From: Pseudobutyrivibrio xylanivorans
GTDB lineage: Bacteria > Bacillota > Clostridia > Lachnospirales > Lachnospiraceae
NCBI RefSeq assembly: GCF_008935055.1
Contig: NZ_CP043028.1
Span: 1,828,501 to 1,892,500, forward strand
DNA: 64,000 nucleotides
Direction: 5' to 3'
Shown here: in pieces, positions 45,652 through 54,540 of the stretch
Layout: every line of letters starts with the position of its first letter
Numbering within the stretch: position 1 is the first letter of the stretch
Notes under the pieces: generated by a model
Databases searched by the model: none
The model's input: only the letters and a program-made list of their open reading frames with translations
Told to the model about the DNA's origin: nothing
Program-made: the position numbers and the translations under genes

Positions 45652-46911
45652 TTAATCTACGAGAACTGGGTTCTCAACTACCTGCCATGGCAAGCCCCAC
45701 TTATTAAGAGCCTCCATATATGGATCTGGATCAAATTCATCTGTTGTGAATACACCTGGCTGCTGCCACTGGCCAGTAACAACCATCATTGAACCAATCA
45801 TTGCTGGCACTCCTGTTGTATAAGAGATAGCCTGTGAGCCAACCTCCTTATAGCACTCCTGGTGGTCGCATACATTGTAAATGTAAATAGAACGCTCCTT
45901 GCCATCTTTGATTCCTGTAAAGATACATCCGATGTTTGTCTTACCTACTGTTCTTGGACCAAGTGATGCTGGATCTGGAAGAAGAGCCTTAAGGAACTGA
46001 ATAGGCACGATTTCCTGACCGTTGAAGTTGATTGGTGTTGTAGAAAGCATACCAACGTTCTCAAGGCAGTTCATGTGTGTAAGATAGCTCTGACCAAATG
46101 TCATGAAGAAACGAATTCTCTTAACCTCTGGCATGTTGCGGCCAAGTGCCTCAATTTCCTCGTGGTGAAGGAGATACATATCCTTCATTCCAACACCATC
46201 AAAATTGTACTCTCTCTTAATGCTCATAGCTGGAATCTCAATCCACTTGCCATTTTCCATGTATGAACCTGGAGCAGAAACCTCACGAAGGTTAATCTCT
46301 GGATTAAAGTTTGTAGCAAATGGATAACCATGATCACCACCATTGCAATCAAGAATATCGATTGTATGAATCTCATCAAAATAATGCTTCTTAGCATAAG
46401 CAGCAAATACGCTTGTTACACCTGGATCAAATCCTGTTCCAAGAAGGGCTGTAAGACCGGCATCCTTGAACTTATCCTGATAAGCCCACTGCCAGCTATA
46501 ATCAAAGTATGCTGAGAAGCCAAGCTCCTTGCATCTCTTCTCATAAATTTTTCTCCACTCTGGATCATCTGTATCCTCTGGCTCATAGTTAGCTGTATCG
46601 ATATAATGAACGCCTGCTGCAAGACATGCATCCATAATAGTTAAATCCTGATATGGAAGTGCCACATTAAGTACTGCATCAGGCGCATAATCCTTGATGA
46701 GCTTAGTAAGTGCCTCTACATCATCTGCATCTATCTGAGCAGTCTTAATAACTGTCTTGGTCTTATCCTGGAGCTTTTCCTTCATTGCCTCGCACTTTGA
46801 TACTGTACGACTTGCAATCATAATCTCCTCAAAAACATCACTGTTCTGGCAGCACTTTGAGATTGCTACCTGCGCAACGCCGCCACATCCAATAATTAAT
46901 AATCTTGCCAT
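45652..46911 (-). CDS. Carboxynorspermidine/carboxyspermidine synthase
   Basis: Saccharopine-dehydrogenase-family enzyme that reductively condenses putrescine (or diaminopropane) with aspartate semialdehyde. Rossmann motif LIIGCGGVAQVA, then NVALPYQDLTIMDACL and HYIDTANYEPED, characteristic of the CASDH group. ATG 46911 is 9 nt from AGGAG; the in-frame TTG 6 nt earlier is too close. 419 aa. Followed by its decarboxylase partner. Confidence 0.92.
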   Translation of the reverse strand: MARLLIIGCGGVAQVAISKCCQNSDVFEEIMIASRTVSKCEAMKEKLQDKTKTVIKTAQIDADDVEALTKLIKDYAPDAVLNVALPYQDLTIMDACLAAGVHYIDTANYEPEDTDDPEWRKIYEKRCKELGFSAYFDYSWQWAYQDKFKDAGLTALLGTGFDPGVTSVFAAYAKKHYFDEIHTIDILDCNGGDHGYPFATNFNPEINLREVSAPGSYMENGKWIEIPAMSIKREYNFDGVGMKDMYLLHHEEIEALGRNMPEVKRIRFFMTFGQSYLTHMNCLENVGMLSTTPINFNGQEIVPIQFLKALLPDPASLGPRTVGKTNIGCIFTGIKDGKERSIYIYNVCDHQECYKEVGSQAISYTTGVPAMIGSMMVVTGQWQQPGVFTTDEFDPDPYMEALNKWGLPWQVVENPVLVD

Positions 46912-46930
46912 TTTCAATTTCTCCTATTAC

Positions 46931-47815
46931 TTATAAATTTTCTTTATTCTCTTTCTTTGCTGTTCTTTCCTCTTCCTCTAGCAAATCCTCTACATACTTT
47001 GGAAGCATAAAGGCGCCCTTGTGAAGATTGGTGGTGTAGTACCATGTTTTAATATTCCTTGACTTCCAACGCTTAACATCCAAATCCTTCAGTGGATGAT
47101 ATTTTTTGGAAGCAAAGCCAAACATCCAGTAGCCTGATGGGCAGGTTGGAATGTTTGCCTGATAAACCCTGTTGATTGGGAAGCTCTTGTAAGCCTTTCT
47201 ATGCATTGCTCTGAAGGCTTCCTCATCCTCATCGTAGAATGGACTACCATGCTGATAAACCATAATTCCATCCTCCTTGAGAGCTCTGAAGCAGCTTCCG
47301 TAGAATTCCTTTGTAAACAGACCTTCCGCATAACCAAATGGGTCTGTAGTGTCATTGATAATTAAATCGTATTTATCCCTGCATCTACGCAAGAATCTAA
47401 GTCCGTCCATATGTGTAACAGCTACTCTGTCATCATCAAAGCCCTTTGCTGTCTCTGGGAAAAATTTCTTGCTAATCTCAAGGAACATCTCATCCTGCTC
47501 AACCACGTCAATGTGCTCAATCTCGGGATATTCAATGAGAGCTCTGGCAACTCCTCCGTCACCTCCACCAATGATAAGTACATTCTTTACATCAGGATGT
47601 ACCGCCATCGGCACATGAACAATCATCTCATTATAAATAAACTCATCAGCCTCTGAGAAAATGATTTCACCATCAAGCACAATCATCTTTCCCAGCTCCT
47701 GAGTTTCAAAAACATCTATACGCTGATACTCGCTCTGGGCGCTGTAAAGCTGCTTATTTACGCGAATGCTAGTCTTTACATGCTCAGTCTCCATCTGTGA
47801 AAACCAAAAATCCAT
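46931..47815 (-). CDS. speE: Spermidine synthase-family aminopropyltransferase
   Basis: Transfers aminopropyl from decarboxylated SAM to a diamine. SAM-site motifs LIIGGGDGGVARALIEYP and DVVEQDEMF, and the catalytic-loop DTTDPFGYAEG are intact. 294 aa. The start overlaps the speA stop (TAATG). Its presence beside the carboxyspermidine enzymes is noteworthy because it needs SpeD, which is not in this window. It could instead act on agmatine. Confidence 0.9.
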   Translation of the reverse strand: MDFWFSQMETEHVKTSIRVNKQLYSAQSEYQRIDVFETQELGKMIVLDGEIIFSEADEFIYNEMIVHVPMAVHPDVKNVLIIGGGDGGVARALIEYPEIEHIDVVEQDEMFLEISKKFFPETAKGFDDDRVAVTHMDGLRFLRRCRDKYDLIINDTTDPFGYAEGLFTKEFYGSCFRALKEDGIMVYQHGSPFYDEDEEAFRAMHRKAYKSFPINRVYQANIPTCPSGYWMFGFASKKYHPLKDLDVKRWKSRNIKTWYYTTNLHKGAFMLPKYVEDLLEEEERTAKKENKENL

Positions 47816-49263
47816 TACTTAATTACACTAATCAGCTCCACCGTAGGGTCCTTTGTTCCCTGCAAGCTGCACCCCTTCTCCTTTGCAAAATTTATATATT
47901 CAATAATCTCTTCCGTGATTCTCTCACCTGGTGTCAAAATTGGAATTCCTGGTGGATAGCACATTACAAGCTCCGCACAGATTTTTCCATTAGTCTCATT
48001 CAATGGAAGCTGAACCTTTTCAGCATAAAATGCCTGCTGTGGCGTCAATACATTTTCCGGCTGAATGAACTCACCACAATACAGGTTGCTTGTATCCTTG
48101 CCGTAGAGACGCTTGATATCTTCAAGCGCACCAACAAGTCGCTCAATTTCCTGAATTCTGTCACCAATTGAAATATATGCAAGAATGTTTCCTATATCAC
48201 CAAACTCAATCTGAATGTCGTACTCATCGCGAAGCAAATCGTAGACCTCTATACCTGTCAGTCCAATACCCTGTGTATAAATTGAAAGCTTAGTCACATC
48301 AAAATCATAGACACTGTCGCCATCAATCAGTTCTTTACCGTAAGCATAGTAACCACCAATCTCATTGATTTCATTACGCGCATACTCAGCCATCTTTGCC
48401 ACTTTCTCAAAAGACTCCCTGCCGTGAAGGGCTAGATTCCTTCTGGAAAGATCCAGGCTTGAAAGCAAAAGATAAGATGCACTGGTAGTCTGTGTAAGGT
48501 TGATAATCTGACGCACATACTCGGCATCCATATTTTCACCGCACAAAAGAATCGAACTCTGAGTCAGACTTCCACCAGATTTGTGCATAGAAACAGCTGC
48601 CATATCTGCACCTGCCTCCATACCAGACATTGGAAGATGGTCACCAAAGTAGAGGTGAGTTCCGTGTGCTTCATCAGCCAACACCTTCATTCCACGCTCA
48701 TGGGCAAGCTTAACAATTTCTTTTAAATTAGAACACACGCCATAATAGGTTGGGTTATTGATAAGAATGGCCACTGCATCTGGATTTGCATCCATCACTC
48801 GTCGCACTTCCTCAACCTCCACACCAAGTGCTATTCCAATTTTAGGATTAACCTTTGTATCAACATAAATTGGAACCGCACCGCAAAGAACCATTGCATT
48901 TATTACACTCTTGTGGACATTTCTTGGAATAAGGATCTTATCCCCAGCCTTGCAAACCGAAAGAATCATAGTCTGCACCGAGCTTGTAGTTCCATTAACC
49001 ATCAAAAATGCATGCGCAGCACCAAATGCATCCGCTGTAAGCATCTCCGCTTCCCTGATAACAGAAACCGGATGTCCCAAATTATCCAGCGGTTTCATTG
49101 AATTAACATCCAATCCAACGCACTGTTTTCCCAACAAATCCACCAGTTCAGGATTGCCCCTGCCACGCTTGTGACCTGGTACATCGAAAGGCACGACTCT
49201 TTTTCTTTTAAAACGCTCCAAGGCCTCACAAATTGGAGCGGATCTTTGTTCATAAATCTTCAT
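47815..49263 (-). CDS. speA: Arginine decarboxylase, AAT-fold (SpeA/CAD-type)
   Basis: Group III Orn/Lys/Arg decarboxylase-family protein, 482 aa, like the Bacillus SpeA type without N-terminal wing domain. Blocks: DVPGHKRGRG, LMVNGTTSSVQ, LADEAHGTHLYF, and PLP Lys in VSMHKSGGSLTQ. The downstream agmatine-using genes make arginine the likely substrate, though Lys/Orn activity cannot be excluded by sequence. First gene of the operon. Confidence 0.92.
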   Translation of the reverse strand: MKIYEQRSAPICEALERFKRKRVVPFDVPGHKRGRGNPELVDLLGKQCVGLDVNSMKPLDNLGHPVSVIREAEMLTADAFGAAHAFLMVNGTTSSVQTMILSVCKAGDKILIPRNVHKSVINAMVLCGAVPIYVDTKVNPKIGIALGVEVEEVRRVMDANPDAVAILINNPTYYGVCSNLKEIVKLAHERGMKVLADEAHGTHLYFGDHLPMSGMEAGADMAAVSMHKSGGSLTQSSILLCGENMDAEYVRQIINLTQTTSASYLLLSSLDLSRRNLALHGRESFEKVAKMAEYARNEINEIGGYYAYGKELIDGDSVYDFDVTKLSIYTQGIGLTGIEVYDLLRDEYDIQIEFGDIGNILAYISIGDRIQEIERLVGALEDIKRLYGKDTSNLYCGEFIQPENVLTPQQAFYAEKVQLPLNETNGKICAELVMCYPPGIPILTPGERITEEIIEYINFAKEKGCSLQGTKDPTVELISVIK

Positions 49264-49304
49264 TATTTACCTAAAAATTCCCTTCTCAAAAGACCATTAA
49301 AATG

Positions 49305-49334
49305 AGTATACTTTTCACCATATTACAGTGTCAA
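49305..49334 (-). promoter_or_regulatory. Promoter of the polyamine operon
   Basis: Minus strand TTGACA (49334-49329), an 18-bp spacer, TATACT (49310-49305), about 40 bp before speA. Confidence 0.75.
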
Positions 49335-49367
49335 CACTTGTTTTTCCTTTGGTAGAAGATTATTATT

Positions 49368-49396
49368 TTGACGAGGAAATTTAACTTATTTTTATG
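49368..49396 (+). promoter_or_regulatory. Possible promoter of the PHP phosphatase gene
   Basis: TTGACG (49368-49373), 17 bp, TTTATG (49391-49396): good -35, weak -10, divergent from the polyamine promoter. Confidence 0.35.
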
Positions 49397-49413
49397 GATT
49401 TTCGGAGGACAAA

Positions 49414-50184
49414 ATGCTCGCAAATTATCATACACATACCGTCAGATGCAATCACGCCTCTGGTACCGAACGTGAATACATAGAAAGCGCCATTGAAAAT
49501 GGTTTCAAAATTCTTGGATTTTCAGACCACACTCCACAGCCTTATCCAGCAGAGTACTATTCTCATATCAGGATGCGTATGGAGGAAGTAGAGGATTACA
49601 CCAGCACTCTTGTAAAACTTAGGGATGAATACAAGAAAGATATAAAGCTTTTTATCGGATATGAAGTCGAATATACTGACAAATATTTTGATTCACTTAT
49701 TCAACATCTTCGCCAGTTTCCAATTGATTACATCATTCAGGGACAACATTTTGTACCTGATGAATTCAATGGCTTCTATACAGGTGCGATGACAGATAGT
49801 GTGGACGACCTGAAGGCCTACGTTGATTTAACTATCAAGGGCATGCAAACCGGATTATTTTCCTATTTGGCACATCCCGACCTAATCAACTTTGTGGGGC
49901 CAAATGAAGTTTTCCAAAAGGAAATGAGACCTTTGATTCAGGCATCCATCGATTTAGATGTTCCACTAGAAATTAACATGCAGGGCTTTGAGCTGGGACG
50001 AAATTATCCTTGTGACAGATTTTTCTCTCTTGCCTCAGACATGGGCGCTCGCTTCGTAATTGGCTGCGATGCCCACATGCCTCATCAGATGATACAGCCA
50101 GCGGATATGGCAGGCTTTGTTGATTTCCTGAATAAGAACCATATTGAATATGGCGACAATATAATAGAGCTAAGACCGGTTTAA
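49414..50184 (+). CDS. PHP-family histidinol-phosphatase (HisK-like)
   Basis: 256 aa PHP-domain phosphoesterase. Metal ligands are seen in NYHTHTVRCNHA, FSDHTPQPYP, YEVEYTD, QGQHFVPDE, LAHPDLI and GCDAHMP, the HisK order. Likely removes phosphate from histidinol phosphate. GGAGG is 6 nt before the ATG. No other his genes are close, so other small phosphate esters are possible. Followed by a terminator that overlaps its stop. Confidence 0.9.
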   Translation: MLANYHTHTVRCNHASGTEREYIESAIENGFKILGFSDHTPQPYPAEYYSHIRMRMEEVEDYTSTLVKLRDEYKKDIKLFIGYEVEYTDKYFDSLIQHLRQFPIDYIIQGQHFVPDEFNGFYTGAMTDSVDDLKAYVDLTIKGMQTGLFSYLAHPDLINFVGPNEVFQKEMRPLIQASIDLDVPLEINMQGFELGRNYPCDRFFSLASDMGARFVIGCDAHMPHQMIQPADMAGFVDFLNKNHIEYGDNIIELRPV

Positions 50185-50204
50185 TTCAGCCTTAGCTCTT
50201 TTTG
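50166..50204 (+). terminator. Terminator of the PHP phosphatase gene
   Basis: AGAGCTAAG/CTTAGCTCT stem enclosing the stop codon, 16-nt loop, then TTTTT on the plus strand. Confidence 0.75.
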
Positions 50205-50220
50205 GATTACCTGTTTTTAG

Positions 50221-50943
50221 TTATTCAAAGTAGAAATCAATCTGTCCCATTCCGTTATCAACGTCGGCCTTGATTAATGGCTGATTAAGGTCCTGAGAGC
50301 CCTCACCGTGCATATTGATTTTACCCATGCCGTTATCGCAATTGAAGGATACTCTAAACTCCTTAGGGAAATAAATTGCAAGGCTTCCCATTCCATTATC
50401 TATATCAAGGAATGCACCATCAGGATCAACCGTAGTTCCGTTGAAATACACTGTCATCTGGCCAAGCGCGTTATCAATCGTGCCCTTCTTCATGTTGTTG
50501 ATTGTAAGATACTGAGTTTTGCTTCCAAGGCTGTTGTCTAAATCAAAATTACCATCCTCTTCCCAATACTCTGAATTTCCACCTATTTCTAATTTGTGCT
50601 CATCACCATCATGAATAATGTTAATATGTGCAGGCTTTTTGCCAAAAATCATTGAAAAACCAACTCCTATAAGTACAAATGCCAAGATAATAACTGCAAA
50701 ATGTATTCCTCCAAGACCTAACTCATTTTGGAAAAGACAGGCTCCAACACCCAGTGGGAAGAAAACACCAACCCAGCTTTTCTCGATTAACTGCTCAACC
50801 AGAATCAGTGCAAGAATTACGCACATTCCAATCTTTATCATTGGATAATCATTAAATGAATTATTTTTGCTTAACAAAAGGCATACCGCAAATACGATAA
50901 TTGCAAGACCTCTAACTATGTTTTTAATTTTTGATTTTGTCAT
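50221..50943 (-). CDS. LiaF-like membrane protein
   Basis: 240 aa. Four hydrophobic segments (about residues 9-105) then a beta-rich C-terminal domain with repeated DNxxG elements (DNSLGS, DNALGQ, DNGMGS, DNGMGK, DNGMGQ), typical of the LiaF/cell-wall-active antibiotic response domain. Overlaps the LytTR gene by 4 bp (ATGA), so it is likely a membrane partner that controls that regulator. Confidence 0.9.
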   Translation of the reverse strand: MTKSKIKNIVRGLAIIVFAVCLLLSKNNSFNDYPMIKIGMCVILALILVEQLIEKSWVGVFFPLGVGACLFQNELGLGGIHFAVIILAFVLIGVGFSMIFGKKPAHINIIHDGDEHKLEIGGNSEYWEEDGNFDLDNSLGSKTQYLTINNMKKGTIDNALGQMTVYFNGTTVDPDGAFLDIDNGMGSLAIYFPKEFRVSFNCDNGMGKINMHGEGSQDLNQPLIKADVDNGMGQIDFYFE

Positions 50944-51401
50944 CTCTTTATCCTCTTTTCATCCATAATCTCAATCAGTGCTTTAATGTAGTTCCTTGAT
51001 GCATAAGCTTTCTTTGTTGAATTCCTAAAGGAAATCTCACTTGCTCCTGTGATATTCTTTTTAATAGAAGAAATCAGTTCCGTATTTACGATAGTTGATT
51101 TCGACACTCTCAAGAATTCTCGCGGTAGCAATTCTTCCAGCTCATAAAGTTTTTGTCGTATCCTGTAGATGGATTTCCCAGTGTGGATTGATATGTAGTT
51201 CCCATCAGCCTCAACAAATATTATTGATTTGACTTCCACGTAGTACTCCGTGTCGTCGATGTAGGCTGATATTCTTTGTGCCCCCATTTGCTTCTGTGAC
51301 AACAGTCGCTGCAGCTCTAATATCTCCTCTGTTATCTCTCGGCAGTGAATGGTTATCATGTCCTGCTGTAATGAATCATCTACGTCAATATTTATCTTCA
51401 T
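50940..51401 (-). CDS. LytTR-domain transcription regulator without receiver
   Basis: 153 aa. A short N-terminal region (about 1-45) precedes a LytTR DNA-binding domain (VKSIIFVEADGNYISIHT, LLPREFLRVSKSTIVNTE). No response-regulator receiver is present, so signalling must be through the coupled LiaF-like protein or another input. GGAGG lies 14 nt before the ATG. Two 9-bp direct repeats lie upstream (51467-51496). Confidence 0.9.
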   Translation of the reverse strand: MKINIDVDDSLQQDMITIHCREITEEILELQRLLSQKQMGAQRISAYIDDTEYYVEVKSIIFVEADGNYISIHTGKSIYRIRQKLYELEELLPREFLRVSKSTIVNTELISSIKKNITGASEISFRNSTKKAYASRNYIKALIEIMDEKRIKR

Positions 51402-51466
51402 AACTATTGGCGCCTCCTATGATTTATATTTTACATATCTTTTTTTACTACACAACAATTTGGGAC

Positions 51467-51496
51467 AAGAGGTAAATTTTTATTTATCAGAGGTAA
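51467..51496 (-). promoter_or_regulatory. LytTR-type direct repeats upstream of the regulator
   Basis: On the minus strand TTACCTCTG and TTACCTCTT, 21 bp apart start to start (12-bp gap), the geometry of AgrA/LytTR sites. Downstream lies a possible promoter (TTGTGT, 16 bp, TAAAAT). Suggests positive autoregulation. Confidence 0.55.
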
Positions 51497-51500
51497 AAAA

Positions 51501-53348
51501 TCAGGCATTAAGCTCCTTGATGAAGATAGAAGGCTTGTTTTTATACTTGAAAATAGTCAGGTTATCCTTTGCGCGGGTGATTCCAACATAAAAGATTCTT
51601 CGCTCTTCTTCAAAGTCCTTCTTCTCCTGAGCCGTGGCTTTTTCCATGTTTCGCACAACCTTATTTGGAAATACCCCATTTATGGAATCAATCAAAAATA
51701 CTGAGTCATACTCAAGACCTTTGCTAGAATGAATAGTAGACAATACAAATTTACAACCTAACACATGCTCCTTTTCCAAAAGAATCTGCCTGAGCTCTGT
51801 CAATCTATTTAAAAACGATGGAATATCTTTTTCTTTTTTTGCAAGCATTTTCAGGATGAAAATCTTATTGTCATCAATATTATTGTTTGCAAGATACTCA
51901 CCATAGCCCATATAATCTGTAATTCTTATTATAGCCTTGTAAGGTGATTCATTTGCCATGTTCTTAAAATGGGTTCTCAGCGAACGGCAATTACCAAGCA
52001 CATGAGGATTCAAATCAATCAGTTCTGCTGCCTCTAGTATTCCTGAATGATGAATCTCTGCCTGCATACACATTTCAAGTGCAGCACTTTTGCTGATATA
52101 TGCCTGCAGCTTGTAATAGATTTTCATGAAAACCTCTTCATCCATTGGCACAAAGGCAAACCGAAGAATATTCACAATATCAAGCACCACTCTATGGCTA
52201 AAGAAAGTCATGTCCATGTTCTTGATATTATATGGAATTCTTTCTCTCTCTAGAATATCCACCAGCGGTAATACACTTTCATTATCTCTATATAATACAG
52301 CGGTTCTGGTAGCTGTCTGCTCCGCCACTTTTTTCAGATATACGTATTGCGCCTCGCGTTCTATGCTCACTATATTTAGATTACTATTGGCCGCCTTTGT
52401 GGGACATATATGCTTCTTGTGTCTTTCCTTATTATGCTGAATGAAAATATCTGCAGCCTGAACAATATTTGCATTGGAACGATAATTCTTGTCCATAACA
52501 AGAACCTTAGCTCCAATATGTTCCTCCTCAAAGTTCAAAAGTGCCTCTGGATAAGCTGCCCTAAATCCATAAATACTCTGGTCCTCATCTCCAACCATGA
52601 AAAGATTTCCTGACTTCCCTGCCAACAGAGAAATAATCATATGCTGAATTTTTGAGGTATCCTGTGCCTCATCCACACAGATATACTTATACTGATTCTG
52701 AAAATAATTCAAAACCACCGGCGAAGCCTTCAGAATCTTATATGCATAAACCATCTGATCATCGTAGTCCATTAGACTCTGGGCTTTAAGCTCCGCATTG
52801 TATTTATCGTATATACGTAATAAATCTATGTCATTCTCTTTACCAAGCTTCTTTATGTCCTCAGCTGGAAGGCACATATTTTTGCAATAGGTAATCTGCG
52901 TTCTTAGCATTTTAATATCGCTCTCAGTTGGGTAGTCCCTCATCACCTGAAGATATATATTACTAAGGAGACGACCTGTATCCTTTTCATCTGAGCACAA
53001 CTCAAAGGCCGATTTTCCAATCATGCGACCATAGTAAGCTATCACCTTGGCACATATACCATTAATTGTCCTAAACTCAAGCCTGTCTGAAAGCTCCGAA
53101 CCAAAAATCTTTTCAAATCTTTGGGACATATCCTTCGTAGCGGCTACTGTGTATGTAAGCGTGAGGATATTTTCCGGTGCAATACCCTTGCAATAAATCA
53201 TGTAACCCAGGCGGTTCACAAGCACCGTAGTCTTTCCACTTCCAGGCACAGCTAAAAGAAGCACCGGTCCATCAATTGTTTTAATGGCCTCCAGCTGTTG
53301 TACGTTTAGAGACGATGCGTATTTATCTAAAAATTCTTTTTCCGTCAT
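51501..53348 (-). CDS. UvrD/Rep-type superfamily 1 helicase
   Basis: 615 aa 3'-5' DNA helicase. Motif I LAVPGSGKTTVL, Ia LTLTYTVAA, II CVDEAQDTS, III MVGDEDQSIYGFRAA, IV DKNYRSN, V STIHSSKGLEYD, VI FYVGITRAKDNL. Shorter than UvrD/PcrA (about 720-750) because of a reduced C-terminal part. Start ATG 53348; the longer frame would cross the terminator at 53368-53403. Only a distant AGAAAG serves as ribosome site, and no promoter fits after the terminator, so expression may rely on readthrough. Role probably repair. Confidence 0.9.
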   Translation of the reverse strand: MTEKEFLDKYASSLNVQQLEAIKTIDGPVLLLAVPGSGKTTVLVNRLGYMIYCKGIAPENILTLTYTVAATKDMSQRFEKIFGSELSDRLEFRTINGICAKVIAYYGRMIGKSAFELCSDEKDTGRLLSNIYLQVMRDYPTESDIKMLRTQITYCKNMCLPAEDIKKLGKENDIDLLRIYDKYNAELKAQSLMDYDDQMVYAYKILKASPVVLNYFQNQYKYICVDEAQDTSKIQHMIISLLAGKSGNLFMVGDEDQSIYGFRAAYPEALLNFEEEHIGAKVLVMDKNYRSNANIVQAADIFIQHNKERHKKHICPTKAANSNLNIVSIEREAQYVYLKKVAEQTATRTAVLYRDNESVLPLVDILERERIPYNIKNMDMTFFSHRVVLDIVNILRFAFVPMDEEVFMKIYYKLQAYISKSAALEMCMQAEIHHSGILEAAELIDLNPHVLGNCRSLRTHFKNMANESPYKAIIRITDYMGYGEYLANNNIDDNKIFILKMLAKKEKDIPSFLNRLTELRQILLEKEHVLGCKFVLSTIHSSKGLEYDSVFLIDSINGVFPNKVVRNMEKATAQEKKDFEEERRIFYVGITRAKDNLTIFKYKNKPSIFIKELNA

Positions 53349-53367
53349 ATCAATAAATGTCTTTCTA

Positions 53368-53403
53368 TAAAAAATTACCCTTCCACTATATAAGCGGAAG
53401 GGT
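53368..53403 (-). terminator. Terminator after the YbjQ-like gene
   Basis: ACCCTTCC/GGAAGGGT stem, 11-nt loop, then AATTTTTT on the minus strand. Confidence 0.82.
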
Positions 53404-53421
53404 AAAAATTCAAGAACCATG

Positions 53422-53736
53422 TTAATCTATAAACTTCACTGCAGTGCCATAGGCAAGAACCTCAGCAGCCCCCTGCATTACGCTAGAACCAGAATAACGA
53501 ATTCCAATAATGGCATCTGCGCCAAGCTGCTCTGCCTCGTCTACCATTCGTTTTGTAGCAATCTGTCTAGCCTCAACAAGCATCTCCGTGTAACCAGCAA
53601 GCTCGCCACCTACAATAGTCTTCATGCCAGCCATGAAATCTCTACCGATATTCTTTGACTGTACGATAGTCCCCTTTACAAGACCAATAACCTCGTAGTT
53701 CTGTCCAGGAATGTTCTCAATACTTATTAGCTTCAT
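53422..53736 (-). CDS. YbjQ/UPF0145-family protein
   Basis: 104 aa from ATG 53736 (GGAGGAG 6 nt upstream). Conserved blocks: GLVKGTIVQSKNIGRDF, GGELAGYTEML, A-x-ARQIATKRM, GADAIIGIRY and YGTAV. A small oligomeric protein family once called heavy-metal-binding; its role is undefined. Its start lies inside the end of the MerR gene (20-bp overlap). Confidence 0.92.
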   Translation of the reverse strand: MKLISIENIPGQNYEVIGLVKGTIVQSKNIGRDFMAGMKTIVGGELAGYTEMLVEARQIATKRMVDEAEQLGADAIIGIRYSGSSVMQGAAEVLAYGTAVKFID

Positions 53737-54361
53737 TTTGTTCTCCTCCATCAATTTCTTTTAATCTTTGTGATAATGCTAAACAAACTCCAATAATTGC
53801 CACTACAAAAAGAGCAATCATAAAAATTATGAAAAACATTGGAGTCTCTGGGTCAGACATCTTCCCCAAAACCATCACTGCAATCATGGCTATCATAAAT
53901 ATTATGAATGCTACTGCTGCAATTTTGGGACCTCTTTTTGCTTTTTTTACATCAACCTTATTGATATCCATAAAGCTTACGCCTCCCCTCTCAAGGCGTT
54001 TCATATCATCCAGATATTTTTCTACATCCATATCCTCTAGTTCATCACATGAATCAATGATTTCCTGACAAAGCTGAGAAAGAATGTCCATATCCTTTTG
54101 CCGCTTAGAAAATTCTCTTATCTGCTCATGCAAACATACATCCAATGAAATCTCTTTTGTTTGCAGCCTTCGGATTTCTTCGATTGGAACCTCCAGTCTT
54201 CTAAGAAGCTTAATCTGATTGAGCACCTTTACATCTTCCAGGGAATAATCTCGATAACCGTTTTCTAAATTTCTGTTTGGAGTAACCAACCCCTGGTCCT
54301 CATAAAAACGAATATTCTTTTTTGTGATTCCAACTAGCTCTTCTACCTGGTTGATTTTCAT
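53717..54361 (-). CDS. Membrane-anchored MerR-family regulator
   Basis: 214 aa. MerR DNA-binding domain at 1-70 (GITKKNIRFYEDQGLV, ENGYRDYSLEDV), a helical linker to about 135, and then two transmembrane helices (about 147-165 and 174-197) in place of a soluble ligand domain. The effector may be a membrane state or a membrane partner. Coupled to the YbjQ-like gene. Its promoter has the stretched MerR-type spacer. Confidence 0.92.
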   Translation of the reverse strand: MKINQVEELVGITKKNIRFYEDQGLVTPNRNLENGYRDYSLEDVKVLNQIKLLRRLEVPIEEIRRLQTKEISLDVCLHEQIREFSKRQKDMDILSQLCQEIIDSCDELEDMDVEKYLDDMKRLERGGVSFMDINKVDVKKAKRGPKIAAVAFIIFMIAMIAVMVLGKMSDPETPMFFIIFMIALFVVAIIGVCLALSQRLKEIDGGEQNEANKY

Positions 54362-54417
54362 TAAAACGCCCCCATTAAAGGTTGTAACACAAAAGATTTG
54401 GCCTTATCTTTATCTAG

Positions 54418-54448
54418 AATATAAACCCTCCACAAGGTGGAAGGTCAA
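54418..54448 (-). promoter_or_regulatory. MerR-type promoter/operator with 19-bp spacer
   Basis: Minus strand TTGACC (54448-54443), a 19-bp spacer, TATATT (54423-54418). The spacer holds the dyad CCTTCCAC-CTT-GTGGAGGG. This over-long spacer with central dyad is the classic MerR-activated promoter form, implying autoregulation. Confidence 0.85.
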
Positions 54449-54540
54449 TAGTTTTATAAAATATATTCCATTATTTTTTCTTTTGTCTTCATACCAAGGC
54501 CTTCATAAAATGATTCAGGAGCCTCGTGCTTTTATTTCTA

